DNA from: Deinococcus hopiensis KR-140
GTDB taxonomy: Bacteria; Deinococcota; Deinococci; Deinococcales; Deinococcaceae
Length of the DNA: 64,000 nt
NCBI RefSeq assembly: GCF_900176165.1
Contig: NZ_FWWU01000009.1
Location: forward strand, 456,001 to 520,000
Reading direction: 5' to 3'
Every line of letters begins with the position of its first letter. The stretch's first letter is position 1. The notes under the pieces were generated by a model, which was not told the DNA's origin, made no database searches, and saw only the letters and a program-made list of their open reading frames with translations. This document shows positions 35,737 through 43,597 of this stretch, piece by piece. The position numbers were made by a program, and so were the translations under genes.

Positions 35737-36957
35737 GTGACCCCTTCCGCCGCCCCCGTCCCCTTTCGCTCCTCGGCGGCCCAGACCGGGCTGATCGCGG
35801 TGACGTACCTGATGTGGGGCGGTTTTTTCCTGGTGGTGCCCCTCGTCACCGTGCATTTTGTGGACGAACTGGGCTGGGCGGCGGCCAGCGTGGGGCTGGT
35901 GCTGGGGCTGCGGCAATTGACCCAGCAGGGGCTGACCGTGTTTGGCGGCGCGTGGGCGGACCGCATAGGGCCCAAACCACTCATCCTGGCCGGGTGCCTG
36001 ATTCGCACGCTGGGCTTCGCCTGGATGGGCTTTGCGGACGCCTTGCCCGTGCTGCTCGCGGCGTCCCTGCTGGCGGGCATCGGTGGCGGCCTGTTCGACG
36101 CGCCCAAGAGTGCTGCCATCACCGCGGTGACCCGGCCTGAACACCGCGCCCGGATGTTTAGCCTGGTCAGCATCTCGGGCAACCTGGGCATGGTGACGGG
36201 CCCCCTGATCGGCGCGTGGCTGATCCACCTCGGCTTCCGGACGGCCGCGGTGTCGGCGGGGAGCGTGTATCTGCTGGCCTTCGCGCTGCTGGCCGTCACC
36301 CTGCCCCACCTGCGCCCCGCTGCCGAGCGAGGAAGCGGCTTCGCGGGGCTGAGGGCAGCGGCGCTGGATCACCGTTTCCGCCGCTTTACCCTCGTGCTGG
36401 TGGGCTATTTCCTGCTCAGCACGCAGATTAACGTGGCCGTGACGCTCAAGGCGGTGGCGCTGGCCGGACCGGGGGCGACGGGACCGCTGTACGGCCTCTC
36501 GGCGGGGCTAGCGGTGGTCTTGCAGTACCCCCTGCTGCGATTGGTAGAGCGGCGGTGGCGGACGCGCACGGCCCTCGTCGCCGCCGTCCTCGCGGTGGGC
36601 CTCAGCCTGGGCCTGATGGGCTTTGCCGCCACCTTCCCGCAACTGCTGGCCTGCGTGGCCCTCTACAGCCTGGGCACCATGCTCGTGTACCCAACGCAGC
36701 AGGCCCTGACTGCGCGCCTGGCTCCAGCGGGCATGACGGGCAGTTACTTCGGCTTCTCGGCCATCAGCCTGGGGCTCGGCGGCGCGGTGGGCAACCTGGT
36801 GGGGGGACTGCTGACCGATGCGGGCAAACGCGCCGGGCTGCCCCTGCTCCCCTGGCTGACGCTGATGTTGGTGGGTATTGTCACGGCGCTGGGCCTGCGC
36901 TGGGCACTCCGGGGAGTACCGACGCAGGCCCAGCTGGAGGGGGAGGAGGGCCTGTAG
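35737..36957 (+). CDS. MFS transporter
   Basis: The 406-residue protein has about 12 hydrophobic segments and the MFS loop motif GAWADRIGPKPLILAG after the second helix. FDAPKSAAITAVTRPEHRARMFS resembles drug/sugar exporters such as MdtH. I start it at the GTG at 35737 because a TACACT box (35724-35729) ends 7 nt before. A longer frame would begin inside the previous gene's terminator. The substrate is unknown. Confidence 0.88.
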   Translation: MTPSAAPVPFRSSAAQTGLIAVTYLMWGGFFLVVPLVTVHFVDELGWAAASVGLVLGLRQLTQQGLTVFGGAWADRIGPKPLILAGCLIRTLGFAWMGFADALPVLLAASLLAGIGGGLFDAPKSAAITAVTRPEHRARMFSLVSISGNLGMVTGPLIGAWLIHLGFRTAAVSAGSVYLLAFALLAVTLPHLRPAAERGSGFAGLRAAALDHRFRRFTLVLVGYFLLSTQINVAVTLKAVALAGPGATGPLYGLSAGLAVVLQYPLLRLVERRWRTRTALVAAVLAVGLSLGLMGFAATFPQLLACVALYSLGTMLVYPTQQALTARLAPAGMTGSYFGFSAISLGLGGAVGNLVGGLLTDAGKRAGLPLLPWLTLMLVGIVTALGLRWALRGVPTQAQLEGEEGL

Positions 36958-36986
36958 CCGCTGGCCCCCTCGCCCCTCTGTTTCCC

Positions 36987-37514
36987 TTAGTGATTCATCG
37001 GCACCGCTCCGTCCGGCATCATCATGGCCTGCGCCTGGGCGAGGTGCTCCTGAATGGGGCCCACCTGCTCGTTGGCAAAGGCCACCACCGCCGCGTCCTT
37101 CCCGCCCAACTGCTCGTTTTGCAGCAGGCTGAGGGTGAACTGGTGGGCCACCACCTGCTCTTGCAGGTACGCCTTCTCGAAGGCCGCGCCGTCCATCATC
37201 GCCAGGGTGTTGACCTTGAGCATCAGTTCGGGCGGCAGCACCTTGGGCAGAGGCACGCCGCGCGCGGCCGCCAACGTGCTCACCATGGCCTGCGCCTTCT
37301 GGTGATCGTCGATCAGGTGCTGGGCATAGGCTTTCAGGGCGGGCGTGGTGGCCTTGCTCAGCGCCACCTGCGAGGACTGGATCTCGAACAGGTTGCTGCC
37401 CGTGATGGCCTGCAGAAACAGACCGTCGGTGGTGCCCGCGTTCGGGGCCATCATGGACGGTGCGCAGGAGGCGAGGAGCAGCGGGGCGATCAGCAGCACA
37501 GGATTTCTACGCAT
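36987..37514 (-). CDS. DUF4142 lipoprotein
   Basis: The 175-residue protein starts MRRNPVLLIAPLLLASC, a lipoprotein signal with lipobox LASC. It continues with a DUF4142 helical domain (FLQAITGSNLFEIQSSQVAL, LKAYAQHLIDDHQKAQ), a ferritin-like four-helix fold. The family is often found in the envelope; the function is unproven. The ATG at 37512-37514 has a GGAGG site 7 nt upstream, and an in-frame GTG 18 bp earlier is less likely. It converges on the MFS gene. Confidence 0.87.
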   Translation of the reverse strand: MRRNPVLLIAPLLLASCAPSMMAPNAGTTDGLFLQAITGSNLFEIQSSQVALSKATTPALKAYAQHLIDDHQKAQAMVSTLAAARGVPLPKVLPPELMLKVNTLAMMDGAAFEKAYLQEQVVAHQFTLSLLQNEQLGGKDAAVVAFANEQVGPIQEHLAQAQAMMMPDGAVPMNH

Positions 37515-37717
37515 GGGAAGCCTCCAGGGCACAGTGGGGACGCGCGGGTAAAGGCCTGAAACCTCAAACGCTCAGCGGTCAGTTTGAGTGGGGGGTCAAG
37601 TCCGCCTGTGCCGTTCCCCTCAAGTGGCAATCAGGCTCTCCTCACTCCAGGAGGAGGGAAGGTAAAGGCAGGCTTACGCAGCGCGCAGGCAGGTGGGCGG
37701 CCCCCTACACTCGCCCC

Positions 37718-38110
37718 ATGCTCTGGGTGAACGCGGTCATGCTCTTGCCCGTGGCACTGTTGCTGGGCTGGGTGCCAGTGCTGGGGCCCCTCCTGCTGGG
37801 CTTTTTGTCCGGGCGGGCGGAGCGGGGCCTACGCTCGGTCCTCACGCTGCTGCCCGCCCTGGCCCTGCAAACCCTGGGCCTGCTGGGTGTGCGGTGGCTG
37901 GAGAACGCTGTGGAGTCGCGCGGCCTGGAGGGCGGCTTGTGGACGGTCCTCGCCTGGCTCGGCAGCCCGGTCAGCGTGGCGCTGGGCCGTCCGCTGGGCA
38001 ACATGATGGGCGACAGCAACGTGGCAGGCTTTTTGCTGCTGTTCACGCTGCCTGCGCTGGTGGGTCTGGTGCTGGGTGGGGTGACGGGGAGACGGCGGCG
38101 AGGGCTATGA
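37718..38110 (+). CDS. Small membrane protein, unknown
   Basis: The 130-residue protein has about three membrane segments (MLWVNAVMLLPVALLLGWVP, VLTLLPALALQTLGLLGV, LLLFTLPALVGLVLGGV) and a basic C-terminus. A TACACT box (37706-37711) ends 6 nt before the ATG, strong support for expression. The last 6 bp overlap the end of the convergent Nudix gene. The family is not recognised; it may be a Deinococcus-type conserved protein. Confidence 0.75.
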   Translation: MLWVNAVMLLPVALLLGWVPVLGPLLLGFLSGRAERGLRSVLTLLPALALQTLGLLGVRWLENAVESRGLEGGLWTVLAWLGSPVSVALGRPLGNMMGDSNVAGFLLLFTLPALVGLVLGGVTGRRRRGL

Positions 38111-39103
38111 GGGGAAGCGGTCGGGGGGGCAGCTGTCAGCCCATTCCCGCATCATGGCCCAGCCAACGGCGCCGCTGAACTCATCCTCTCCTGGCAGTTC
38201 GTTGCGGGCGAACCACGCCGTTCCCGGAATTTCACCGGGCGGGAGGGTTGGTGTTCCCGTCACGCCCCGGGCGCGGTACAGCACCGAGATGTTGTCGATC
38301 ACGTCGCCGTTCAGACGGGTGAAGCGGCACTCGGCCCCGGCGTACATCCGCAGGGGTTCGAGGTGTGCCGCACTCAGCCCTGTTGCCCCGCGCAGTTCAC
38401 GCTGGGCGCAGTCCGTCAGGCTCTCGCCGGGCGCCAGCCCACCCCCGGGCAGGGTCCACCGTCCAGTGCTGCCGTGTTGCAGGAGCAGCAGGTGGCCTTC
38501 TCCATCCGCCACGATCACGTTCGCCCCTGGCGCGAAGAGGGGCCGCGTCCCCACGACCTCCCGCAGCCGCCGCATGTGATCTGCGGCGGGGGGAGGGGCT
38601 GGAAAGGGATTCAGGGGCAGTGGGGGCAACCCTGCCCGCACGCGCAGGACGTTCAGACCCGCCCGGTTGATGTTGCTCGGTAAGGGCGGCAGTTTGTCCA
38701 GCGCGAACCACGCCAGTTCCAGCGTCTCGCCGCTGTCGTCTGGGGCAGCGTCGTTGAGGGCCTCGGCAGGCAGGGTACCGTGGGCGCGCATCCCCACCAG
38801 GTAAATCTCGTCGCCGTTGGGGTAGCGGTGGTAGAACTCCGGGCCGCTGACCAGGCCCTCCTCCAGGGACAACAAGGTGAGGTTGGAGCAAGCCAGTCCG
38901 GATTCCTCGTACAGCTCCCGGTGGGCGGCGGTCAGAAAGTCTTCGCCGGGTTCCAGCCCGCCGCCGAGAATGCCCCACAGGCCGTCGTCGCCTCGGCGCT
39001 GGAGCAGTACGCGGCCGTGGTCATCCTGCACCAGCACGCTAACGCCGACGGACAACAGGGGCGCGGTGCCCCACACGGCGCGAAGTTCGGACAGGTAGGA
39101 CAT
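38105..39103 (-). CDS. Tandem Nudix-domain protein
   Basis: The 332-residue protein contains two Nudix domains. The first (about 15-160) has an intact Nudix box, with GGLEPGE and RELYEESGL. The second (about 185-325) has GGLAPGE but RELRGATGL, where both metal-binding Glu are lost. The first domain should hydrolyse a nucleoside-diphosphate-linked substrate; the second is probably structural or binding. The ATG at 39101-39103 has a TAGCGT box 7 nt upstream, within a 41-bp divergent region shared with the sulfhydrylase gene. Confidence 0.9.
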   Translation of the reverse strand: MSYLSELRAVWGTAPLLSVGVSVLVQDDHGRVLLQRRGDDGLWGILGGGLEPGEDFLTAAHRELYEESGLACSNLTLLSLEEGLVSGPEFYHRYPNGDEIYLVGMRAHGTLPAEALNDAAPDDSGETLELAWFALDKLPPLPSNINRAGLNVLRVRAGLPPLPLNPFPAPPPAADHMRRLREVVGTRPLFAPGANVIVADGEGHLLLLQHGSTGRWTLPGGGLAPGESLTDCAQRELRGATGLSAAHLEPLRMYAGAECRFTRLNGDVIDNISVLYRARGVTGTPTLPPGEIPGTAWFARNELPGEDEFSGAVGWAMMREWADSCPPDRFPS

Positions 39104-39110
39104 GCCCGCC

Positions 39111-39137
39111 ACGCTACCCCCTCGCGCCGCGTAGCGT
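39111..39137. promoter_or_regulatory. Compact divergent promoter pair
   Basis: Two TAGCGT -10 boxes face away from each other: minus strand at 39111-39116 for the Nudix gene and plus strand at 39132-39137 for the sulfhydrylase gene. Each is 7 nt from its start codon. With only 15 bp between the boxes, polymerases on the two sides should compete, or one regulator could cover both. Confidence 0.65.
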
Positions 39138-39144
39138 AAGGAGC

Positions 39145-40407
39145 ATGACCGGCCCCCATGACGACCTGACCCCCGACGACTGGAGCTTCGAGACGGCCGC
39201 CGTGCAGACGGGCATCCCGCGCGGCCTGGGCGAGACGGTGGGCATGCCCATCCATCAGGCGGCGGCGTTTCAGTTTGCCACCCTGGAAGAAGCGCAGAGC
39301 GAGTTTCAACTCAATGGCGGCTTCAGTTACGCCCGCATTCAGAACCCCACGGTCCGGGCGCTGGAAGAGCGGCTCACGGCCCTCGAAGGCGGCGCGGCCA
39401 CCGTCGCCCTCGCCACGGGGCAGGCGGCCACCTTCACGGCCATTCTGTCGGTGTGCCGCGCGGGAGACCATGTGGTGTCTACCTCCAGCCTCTTTGGCGG
39501 TACGGCGGGGCTGCTGAACAACATCCTGCCCCTGATGGGCATCTCGGCCACCCTGACGGAGAACACCCCGGAAGCCATTGAGGCGGCCATGCAGCCCAAT
39601 ACCCGCCTCGTCTGGGCCGAGACCATCGGTAACCCCGCAGGCGACGTGCCCGATATCGCCAGGCTGGCCGAGATTGCCCACCAGCACGGGGCGCTGCTGG
39701 GCATCGACAACACCTGGGGCGGCGTGGGTTACCTGTGCCGCCCGCTGGAGCACGGGGCCGACATCGTGACGCACTCGCTCACCAAGTGGGCGGGCGGACA
39801 CGGCGCTGTGCTGGGCGGCAGCGTGACCGTGGGCACCCAGCACGACCTGATGCGCAATCCCATCTACACCGACGGTGGCGAGAACAGCATCCTGATGCTG
39901 CGCGGCGATCAGGCCCTCGCGTGGCGGCAGCGCTGGTTCGGGGCGCACCAACTGGGGATGACCCTCAGTCCCCACAGCGCCTTCCTGATCGCCCAGGGCC
40001 TGGAAACCCTCGCCCTGCGCCTGACGCGTGAGTCCGAGACGGCCCTCGCGTTGGCACAGTGGCTGGAGGCACATCCTCAAGTGGGCCGCGTCTCGTACCC
40101 CGGCCTCCCCGGCAGCCCACACCACACCCTGGCCCAGAAATACCTGCGTGGCGGCTTCGGCGCGGTCCTGACCTTTGAGGTGCCGGACCCTGCCGCATTC
40201 CTGCCGCGCCTGCAGGTGATCCGCATCGCTCCAAACCTGGGCGACACCCGCACCCTCGTGGTCCACCCCTGGACCACCACCCACGGCCGCCTTCCCGAAG
40301 CGTCCCGGCGCGCGGCGGGCGTCTCCGCCCAGACCATCCGCATGAGTGTGGGCGTGGAGCGTCTGGAGGACCTGCGGCGCGATCTGGCGTGGGCGCTGGG
40401 CGGCTAA
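39145..40407 (+). CDS. O-acetylhomoserine aminocarboxypropyltransferase (sulfhydrylase)
   Basis: The 420-residue PLP enzyme belongs to the Cys/Met-metabolism family. It joins O-acetylhomoserine with sulfide to form homocysteine. Evidence is FSYARIQNPTVRALEERLTALEGG, cited as YARIQNPTVRALEERL, the cofactor region HQHGALLGIDNTWGG and the PLP lysine in THSLTKWAGGHG. The length fits sulfhydrylases better than gamma-synthases (about 380-390). It feeds methionine and thus metK. Leaderless start at ATG 39145. Confidence 0.88.
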   Translation: MTGPHDDLTPDDWSFETAAVQTGIPRGLGETVGMPIHQAAAFQFATLEEAQSEFQLNGGFSYARIQNPTVRALEERLTALEGGAATVALATGQAATFTAILSVCRAGDHVVSTSSLFGGTAGLLNNILPLMGISATLTENTPEAIEAAMQPNTRLVWAETIGNPAGDVPDIARLAEIAHQHGALLGIDNTWGGVGYLCRPLEHGADIVTHSLTKWAGGHGAVLGGSVTVGTQHDLMRNPIYTDGGENSILMLRGDQALAWRQRWFGAHQLGMTLSPHSAFLIAQGLETLALRLTRESETALALAQWLEAHPQVGRVSYPGLPGSPHHTLAQKYLRGGFGAVLTFEVPDPAAFLPRLQVIRIAPNLGDTRTLVVHPWTTTHGRLPEASRRAAGVSAQTIRMSVGVERLEDLRRDLAWALGG

Positions 40408-40483
40408 AGGCCAAAAGCTAAAGGCTCCCCCCGGCGCGTCCTGCCCGTTCCATCCGGTCTACTGCCGCTCAGGAGGACACCGC

Positions 40484-41260
40484 ATGCGAACCAAAGAGGA
40501 CATCATCCGCAACTGGCTGCCCCGCTACACCGGCACCGAGCTGGGGGAGTTCGGGCAGTACATCCTGCTCACCAACTTCGGGAACTACCTGGAGATGTTC
40601 GCGGACCTAACGGGGGGCACCATCCGGGGCCAGGGCAAGGCGATGCCCACGGTGACCGCCGAGAACATCACCATGATCAACTTCACGATGGGCAGCGCCA
40701 ACGCGGCCACGATCATGGACCTGTTGGGCGCGGTGGCTCCGCACGCAGCGCTCTTTCTGGGCAAGTGCGGGGGCCTCAAGCGCCGCAACAAGTTGGGCGA
40801 CTTTATCCTGCCCATTGCAGCGATCCGGGGCGAGGGTACGTCCACCGACTACTTTCCGCCTGAGGTGCCCGCGCTGCCCGCCTTCACCCTCCAGCAGGCG
40901 GTCTCCGCCATGATCCGCGAGCGCGGCCTGGACTACTGGACCGGTACGGTGTACACCACCAACCGCCGTGTCTGGGAACACGATGACGCCTTCAAGGACT
41001 ACCTGCGCCGCATCCGCTGCATGGCCATCGACATGGAAACCGCCACCCTCTTTACCGTCGGTTTTGCCAACCACATCCCTACGGGGGCGCTCCTGCTGGT
41101 GTCTGACCAGCCCATGATCCCTGACGGTGTAAAGACCTCTGAAAGTGACCGCCTCGTCACCTCTCGCTTCGTGCAGACCCATGTGGAACTCGGGATTGAG
41201 GCCTTGCGCGAAATCCGTGACCACGGCACGAGCGTGAGGCACCTGAGATTCGGAAGCTGA
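40484..41260 (+). CDS. amn: AMP nucleosidase
   Basis: The 258-residue protein resembles the short AMP nucleosidases that cleave AMP to adenine and ribose 5-phosphate. It shows NITMINFTMGSANAATIMDLL, cited as NFTMGSANAATIMDLL, then LFLGKCGGLKRR, RGEGTSTDYFPPEVPALPAF and IDMETATLF, the purine-phosphorylase fold pattern. The ATG at 40484 has an AGGAGGA site. The upstream frame extension lies in a 76-bp spacer after the sulfhydrylase and is unlikely to be translated. Confidence 0.9.
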   Translation: MRTKEDIIRNWLPRYTGTELGEFGQYILLTNFGNYLEMFADLTGGTIRGQGKAMPTVTAENITMINFTMGSANAATIMDLLGAVAPHAALFLGKCGGLKRRNKLGDFILPIAAIRGEGTSTDYFPPEVPALPAFTLQQAVSAMIRERGLDYWTGTVYTTNRRVWEHDDAFKDYLRRIRCMAIDMETATLFTVGFANHIPTGALLLVSDQPMIPDGVKTSESDRLVTSRFVQTHVELGIEALREIRDHGTSVRHLRFGS

Positions 41261-41415
41261 GCCGTGTCTACAGACGGCGGAAAACGCAGGGTTTCAACCT
41301 GAGGTGGATAGCCCTGGGAACGTCCTGGGGCGGGGGCTGGCCCTTCAGGCGTCAACGTGGCGGTCGTCAACGCAAGCGCTGCCTGAGAAGCACGGCGGAT
41401 TTCCCTCTTGGTCGC

Positions 41416-41994
41416 TTACAGAATCGCCCGACGCTCCAGCACGTACTGCCGGTAAAACTCCTCGTCCGACTTCGTGAGGTACAGGATGCCCTCGATCAAT
41501 CCGAGGATGCCCAGCGCGCTGCTGCACAGGATGGCGAGGGGAATGGTCACGAACAGGCCCAGACCGAGGGTGATCAGGCCCACGAAGAACGCCAGCATCC
41601 AGCCGCCCACCTGCGCGCCCAGCACGATGGCGCCCGGCGTGTTCAGTCCCAGGTAGAATTTGTGGACGCCCAGCGCTCCGAACACGATGGCGAGCAGTCC
41701 CGCGGTGAGTTTTTTCTGCGCGATGTCGCCCGGCAGCCCCGTGTAGGGATCAGGCTGGACGGCGTAAGTGGTGGGCCACTGCGGCTGGGCGGCTTGGGTG
41801 TTCGCCGCGCCGCTGTGGCCCCCGCCCATGGGAGCCCAGGGATCATAGGGCGCTTGAGGCTCGGGGGCAGGTCGCGGCTGTGGAGTCTCCGGCAGGCGCA
41901 GGTCCTGTACCGCTGCGGCGGGCGGCTGTAGCGGAGTGATGCGCGGGTGCGCGGCGGTGTTCTCAGCGGGCTGGTCTTCGCTGGGGTGGGTCAT
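41416..41994 (-). CDS. TM2 domain membrane protein
   Basis: The 192-residue protein has a Pro/Ala/Gln-rich N-terminus (about 1-90, likely cytoplasmic and disordered). A TM2 domain follows: KLTAGLLAIVFGALGVHKFYLG, cited as AIVFGALGVHKFYLG, then two more hydrophobic segments. It ends with the basic/acidic tail TKSDEEFYRQYV. TM2 proteins have no firm bacterial role. The ATG at 41992-41994 has an AGGAGG site further upstream. The 155 bp after its stop hold no gene. Confidence 0.85.
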   Translation of the reverse strand: MTHPSEDQPAENTAAHPRITPLQPPAAAVQDLRLPETPQPRPAPEPQAPYDPWAPMGGGHSGAANTQAAQPQWPTTYAVQPDPYTGLPGDIAQKKLTAGLLAIVFGALGVHKFYLGLNTPGAIVLGAQVGGWMLAFFVGLITLGLGLFVTIPLAILCSSALGILGLIEGILYLTKSDEEFYRQYVLERRAIL

Positions 41995-42059
41995 GGGTGT
42001 ACGCCTCCTGCCCCCATTACGTCATGGGAGGGGGAGGCGGGGCGTCGCCAAAAAGGTTT

Positions 42060-42340
42060 AGGCGTGGGCGAGAACCCGTGGGGAAGGTGTGCCGCAGGAC
42101 CTATCCACTCCGTGTACCCCACGCCCAGGTGGTGCGCCACGCCAATGGCTCCCTGAATTGCCGCGTTGAACGCTTCCAGTTCCTTGGAGGGCGCCCACAA
42201 CTCCTGATGTCTGCCCTGCGCGCCCACCACTTGAACCGCGTACTGTCAGCTCACCCCGAAGTCGGTGCCAAATTCCCCAGGCGGGCCCCATTGCGCCGCG
42301 CGCTCCAGTCCCGCGCGATTTTCTCGGCGTACTGAGAGCA
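42060..42340 (-). pseudogene. Relic resembling the 'ADP-ribosylation/crystallin J1' small protein family
   Basis: On the minus strand one frame reads WGPPGEFGTDFGVS, then a TGA (42246-42248), then QYAVQVVGAQGRHQELW and PSKELEAFNAAIQGAIGV. This recalls the C-terminal half of a small family often annotated ADP-ribosylation/crystallin J1 (ELWVPAEELxxFNxxIxGxIEV pattern). The recognition is from memory. No start or N-terminal half is visible, so it is a decayed fragment. It lies near other NAD/ADP-ribose genes. Confidence 0.45.
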
Positions 42341-42350
42341 GTTGTCTGAA

Positions 42351-42387
42351 GGGAGCCGTGAGGGGAAGGGCACCCCTCACGGCTCCC
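42351..42387. repeat. Perfect 15-bp hairpin in a 650-bp gene-free stretch
   Basis: GGGAGCCGTGAGGGG (42351-42365) is exactly reverse-complemented at 42373-42387 around a 7-nt loop. There is no T-run on either side. The stretch 41995-42644 otherwise holds only the relic above. It may be a transcript end or a small mobile palindrome. Confidence 0.6.
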
Positions 42388-42644
42388 CATACTCCCAATG
42401 CGCATTCAAGTTCGCTCGCTGGGCGTCGGTCACAGAGAAGTCCGCACTTTGACACATGCTCTAAAGTCTCAGCACTGGCGGGAAGATGGGCGGATTCGCC
42501 AGGTGAGGCGGAAAGGCGTGGAAGCCCGAAGCGGCGATCAGCGCCAGCTCGCGCCGCCCACGGGCCGCCACAGCGTGACGCAGGGTAGGGTGCGCTCGGC
42601 ATTGTCGGGGAAGAGGGTCTGGAGCCGGGCGTCGCCGCGTATCC

Positions 42645-43597
42645 TCAAATTTCTTTCATCGAAATATCTTGCTGCAAGAGCCGCTCAAGTAAAGGCGTGT
42701 AAATATTGCTCCCTCTCAACGCTTTGCTCCAGCGCGTAGGAAGAGCATCTCTACCAAACCGGAGGCCAGCAATGCCTCCTGCGATGCAAGCCGTCGTGTC
42801 CTGTCCCAGCGAGACAGCGGATTTCACCACTGCTTCAAAGCTGCCGTTCTCGCATGCCCAGTGTGCCGAGAAGAGCGAATCAACCACATAGCCACTTCCC
42901 CGACATTGGTGCTTGCCATGGGGGCGGATCAAAAATTCAAACTCGTCGCGTTCGTCCGTTGTTCGGTCATCCATGGCCCGTATGGTTTCTACGGCGTGGT
43001 CAAAAGGTTGCTCAGTATCCTCCAAAACCCCCCTCGCCCAGAGGCAGTAGAGCGCGCAGCAGAGTTGCGCGCGGAGATGGGCGTGTGTGACCACCGACTG
43101 TGCCCGCGCGTCCCGAATCAGCTCTGCGTCGGTTCCTGTGTGCCAGCGGGCAAGTGGCAGCGCCCGCAGAAGCGAGCCATTCCCATTTGATTTCTCGTCT
43201 CCGCCTCCCGCTTCTGGCGGGGCGACACCCCGCTTCAGCCTGTGAATGGCGGTGGCCGTCTGAACGCCAACGTCAAACACCTCGGCAACGGCCATAAAGC
43301 CGTCTTCGTACCGCTGCGTCAGCCCACGGGCAAAGTGTTGCGCATCGAAACGCCCACACGCCAGCAGGGAATGCGGGAGAACGGGGGGGCCTGCGCACCA
43401 TCGTCTGACCAAGTTCCTGGTGGCACGCCCGCGCGTGGCCGCTGAAATCCTGCAGGCGGCTCGAATTCAATCTGGGGAAAGGGGGTAATGGCACAGGGGC
43501 CGTGAAATTCATAGGGAACGCCCAGTGCATCGCCGATCAAGAGGCCAATGAGACCGCCCGAAATCCGTTCCGAGCGACCCGGTGGTGCCGAGTTCAC
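42645..43597 (-). pseudogene. ADP-ribosylglycohydrolase gene broken at a G7/C7 run
   Basis: The start (43319-43597) has ISGGLIGLLIGDALGVPYEF and TWSDDGAQ. After a frame change at the homopolymer 43383-43389 the second frame continues LPHSLLACGRFDAQHFARGL, with GNGSLLRALPLA, SGYVVDSL and SLGQDTTACIAGG. These are the ADP-ribosylglycohydrolase motifs, though the last is shortened compared with GGDxDTTAA. One base change would restore a ~315-residue protein. Its ATG overlaps the nadV stop (ATGA), so it was or is the second gene of that operon. Confidence 0.8.

Noticed and set aside
39145..40407. Cystathionine gamma-synthase instead of O-acetylhomoserine sulfhydrylase
   Set aside because: The 420-residue length and the segments around the PLP lysine fit sulfhydrylases better, although substrate choice is not proven.
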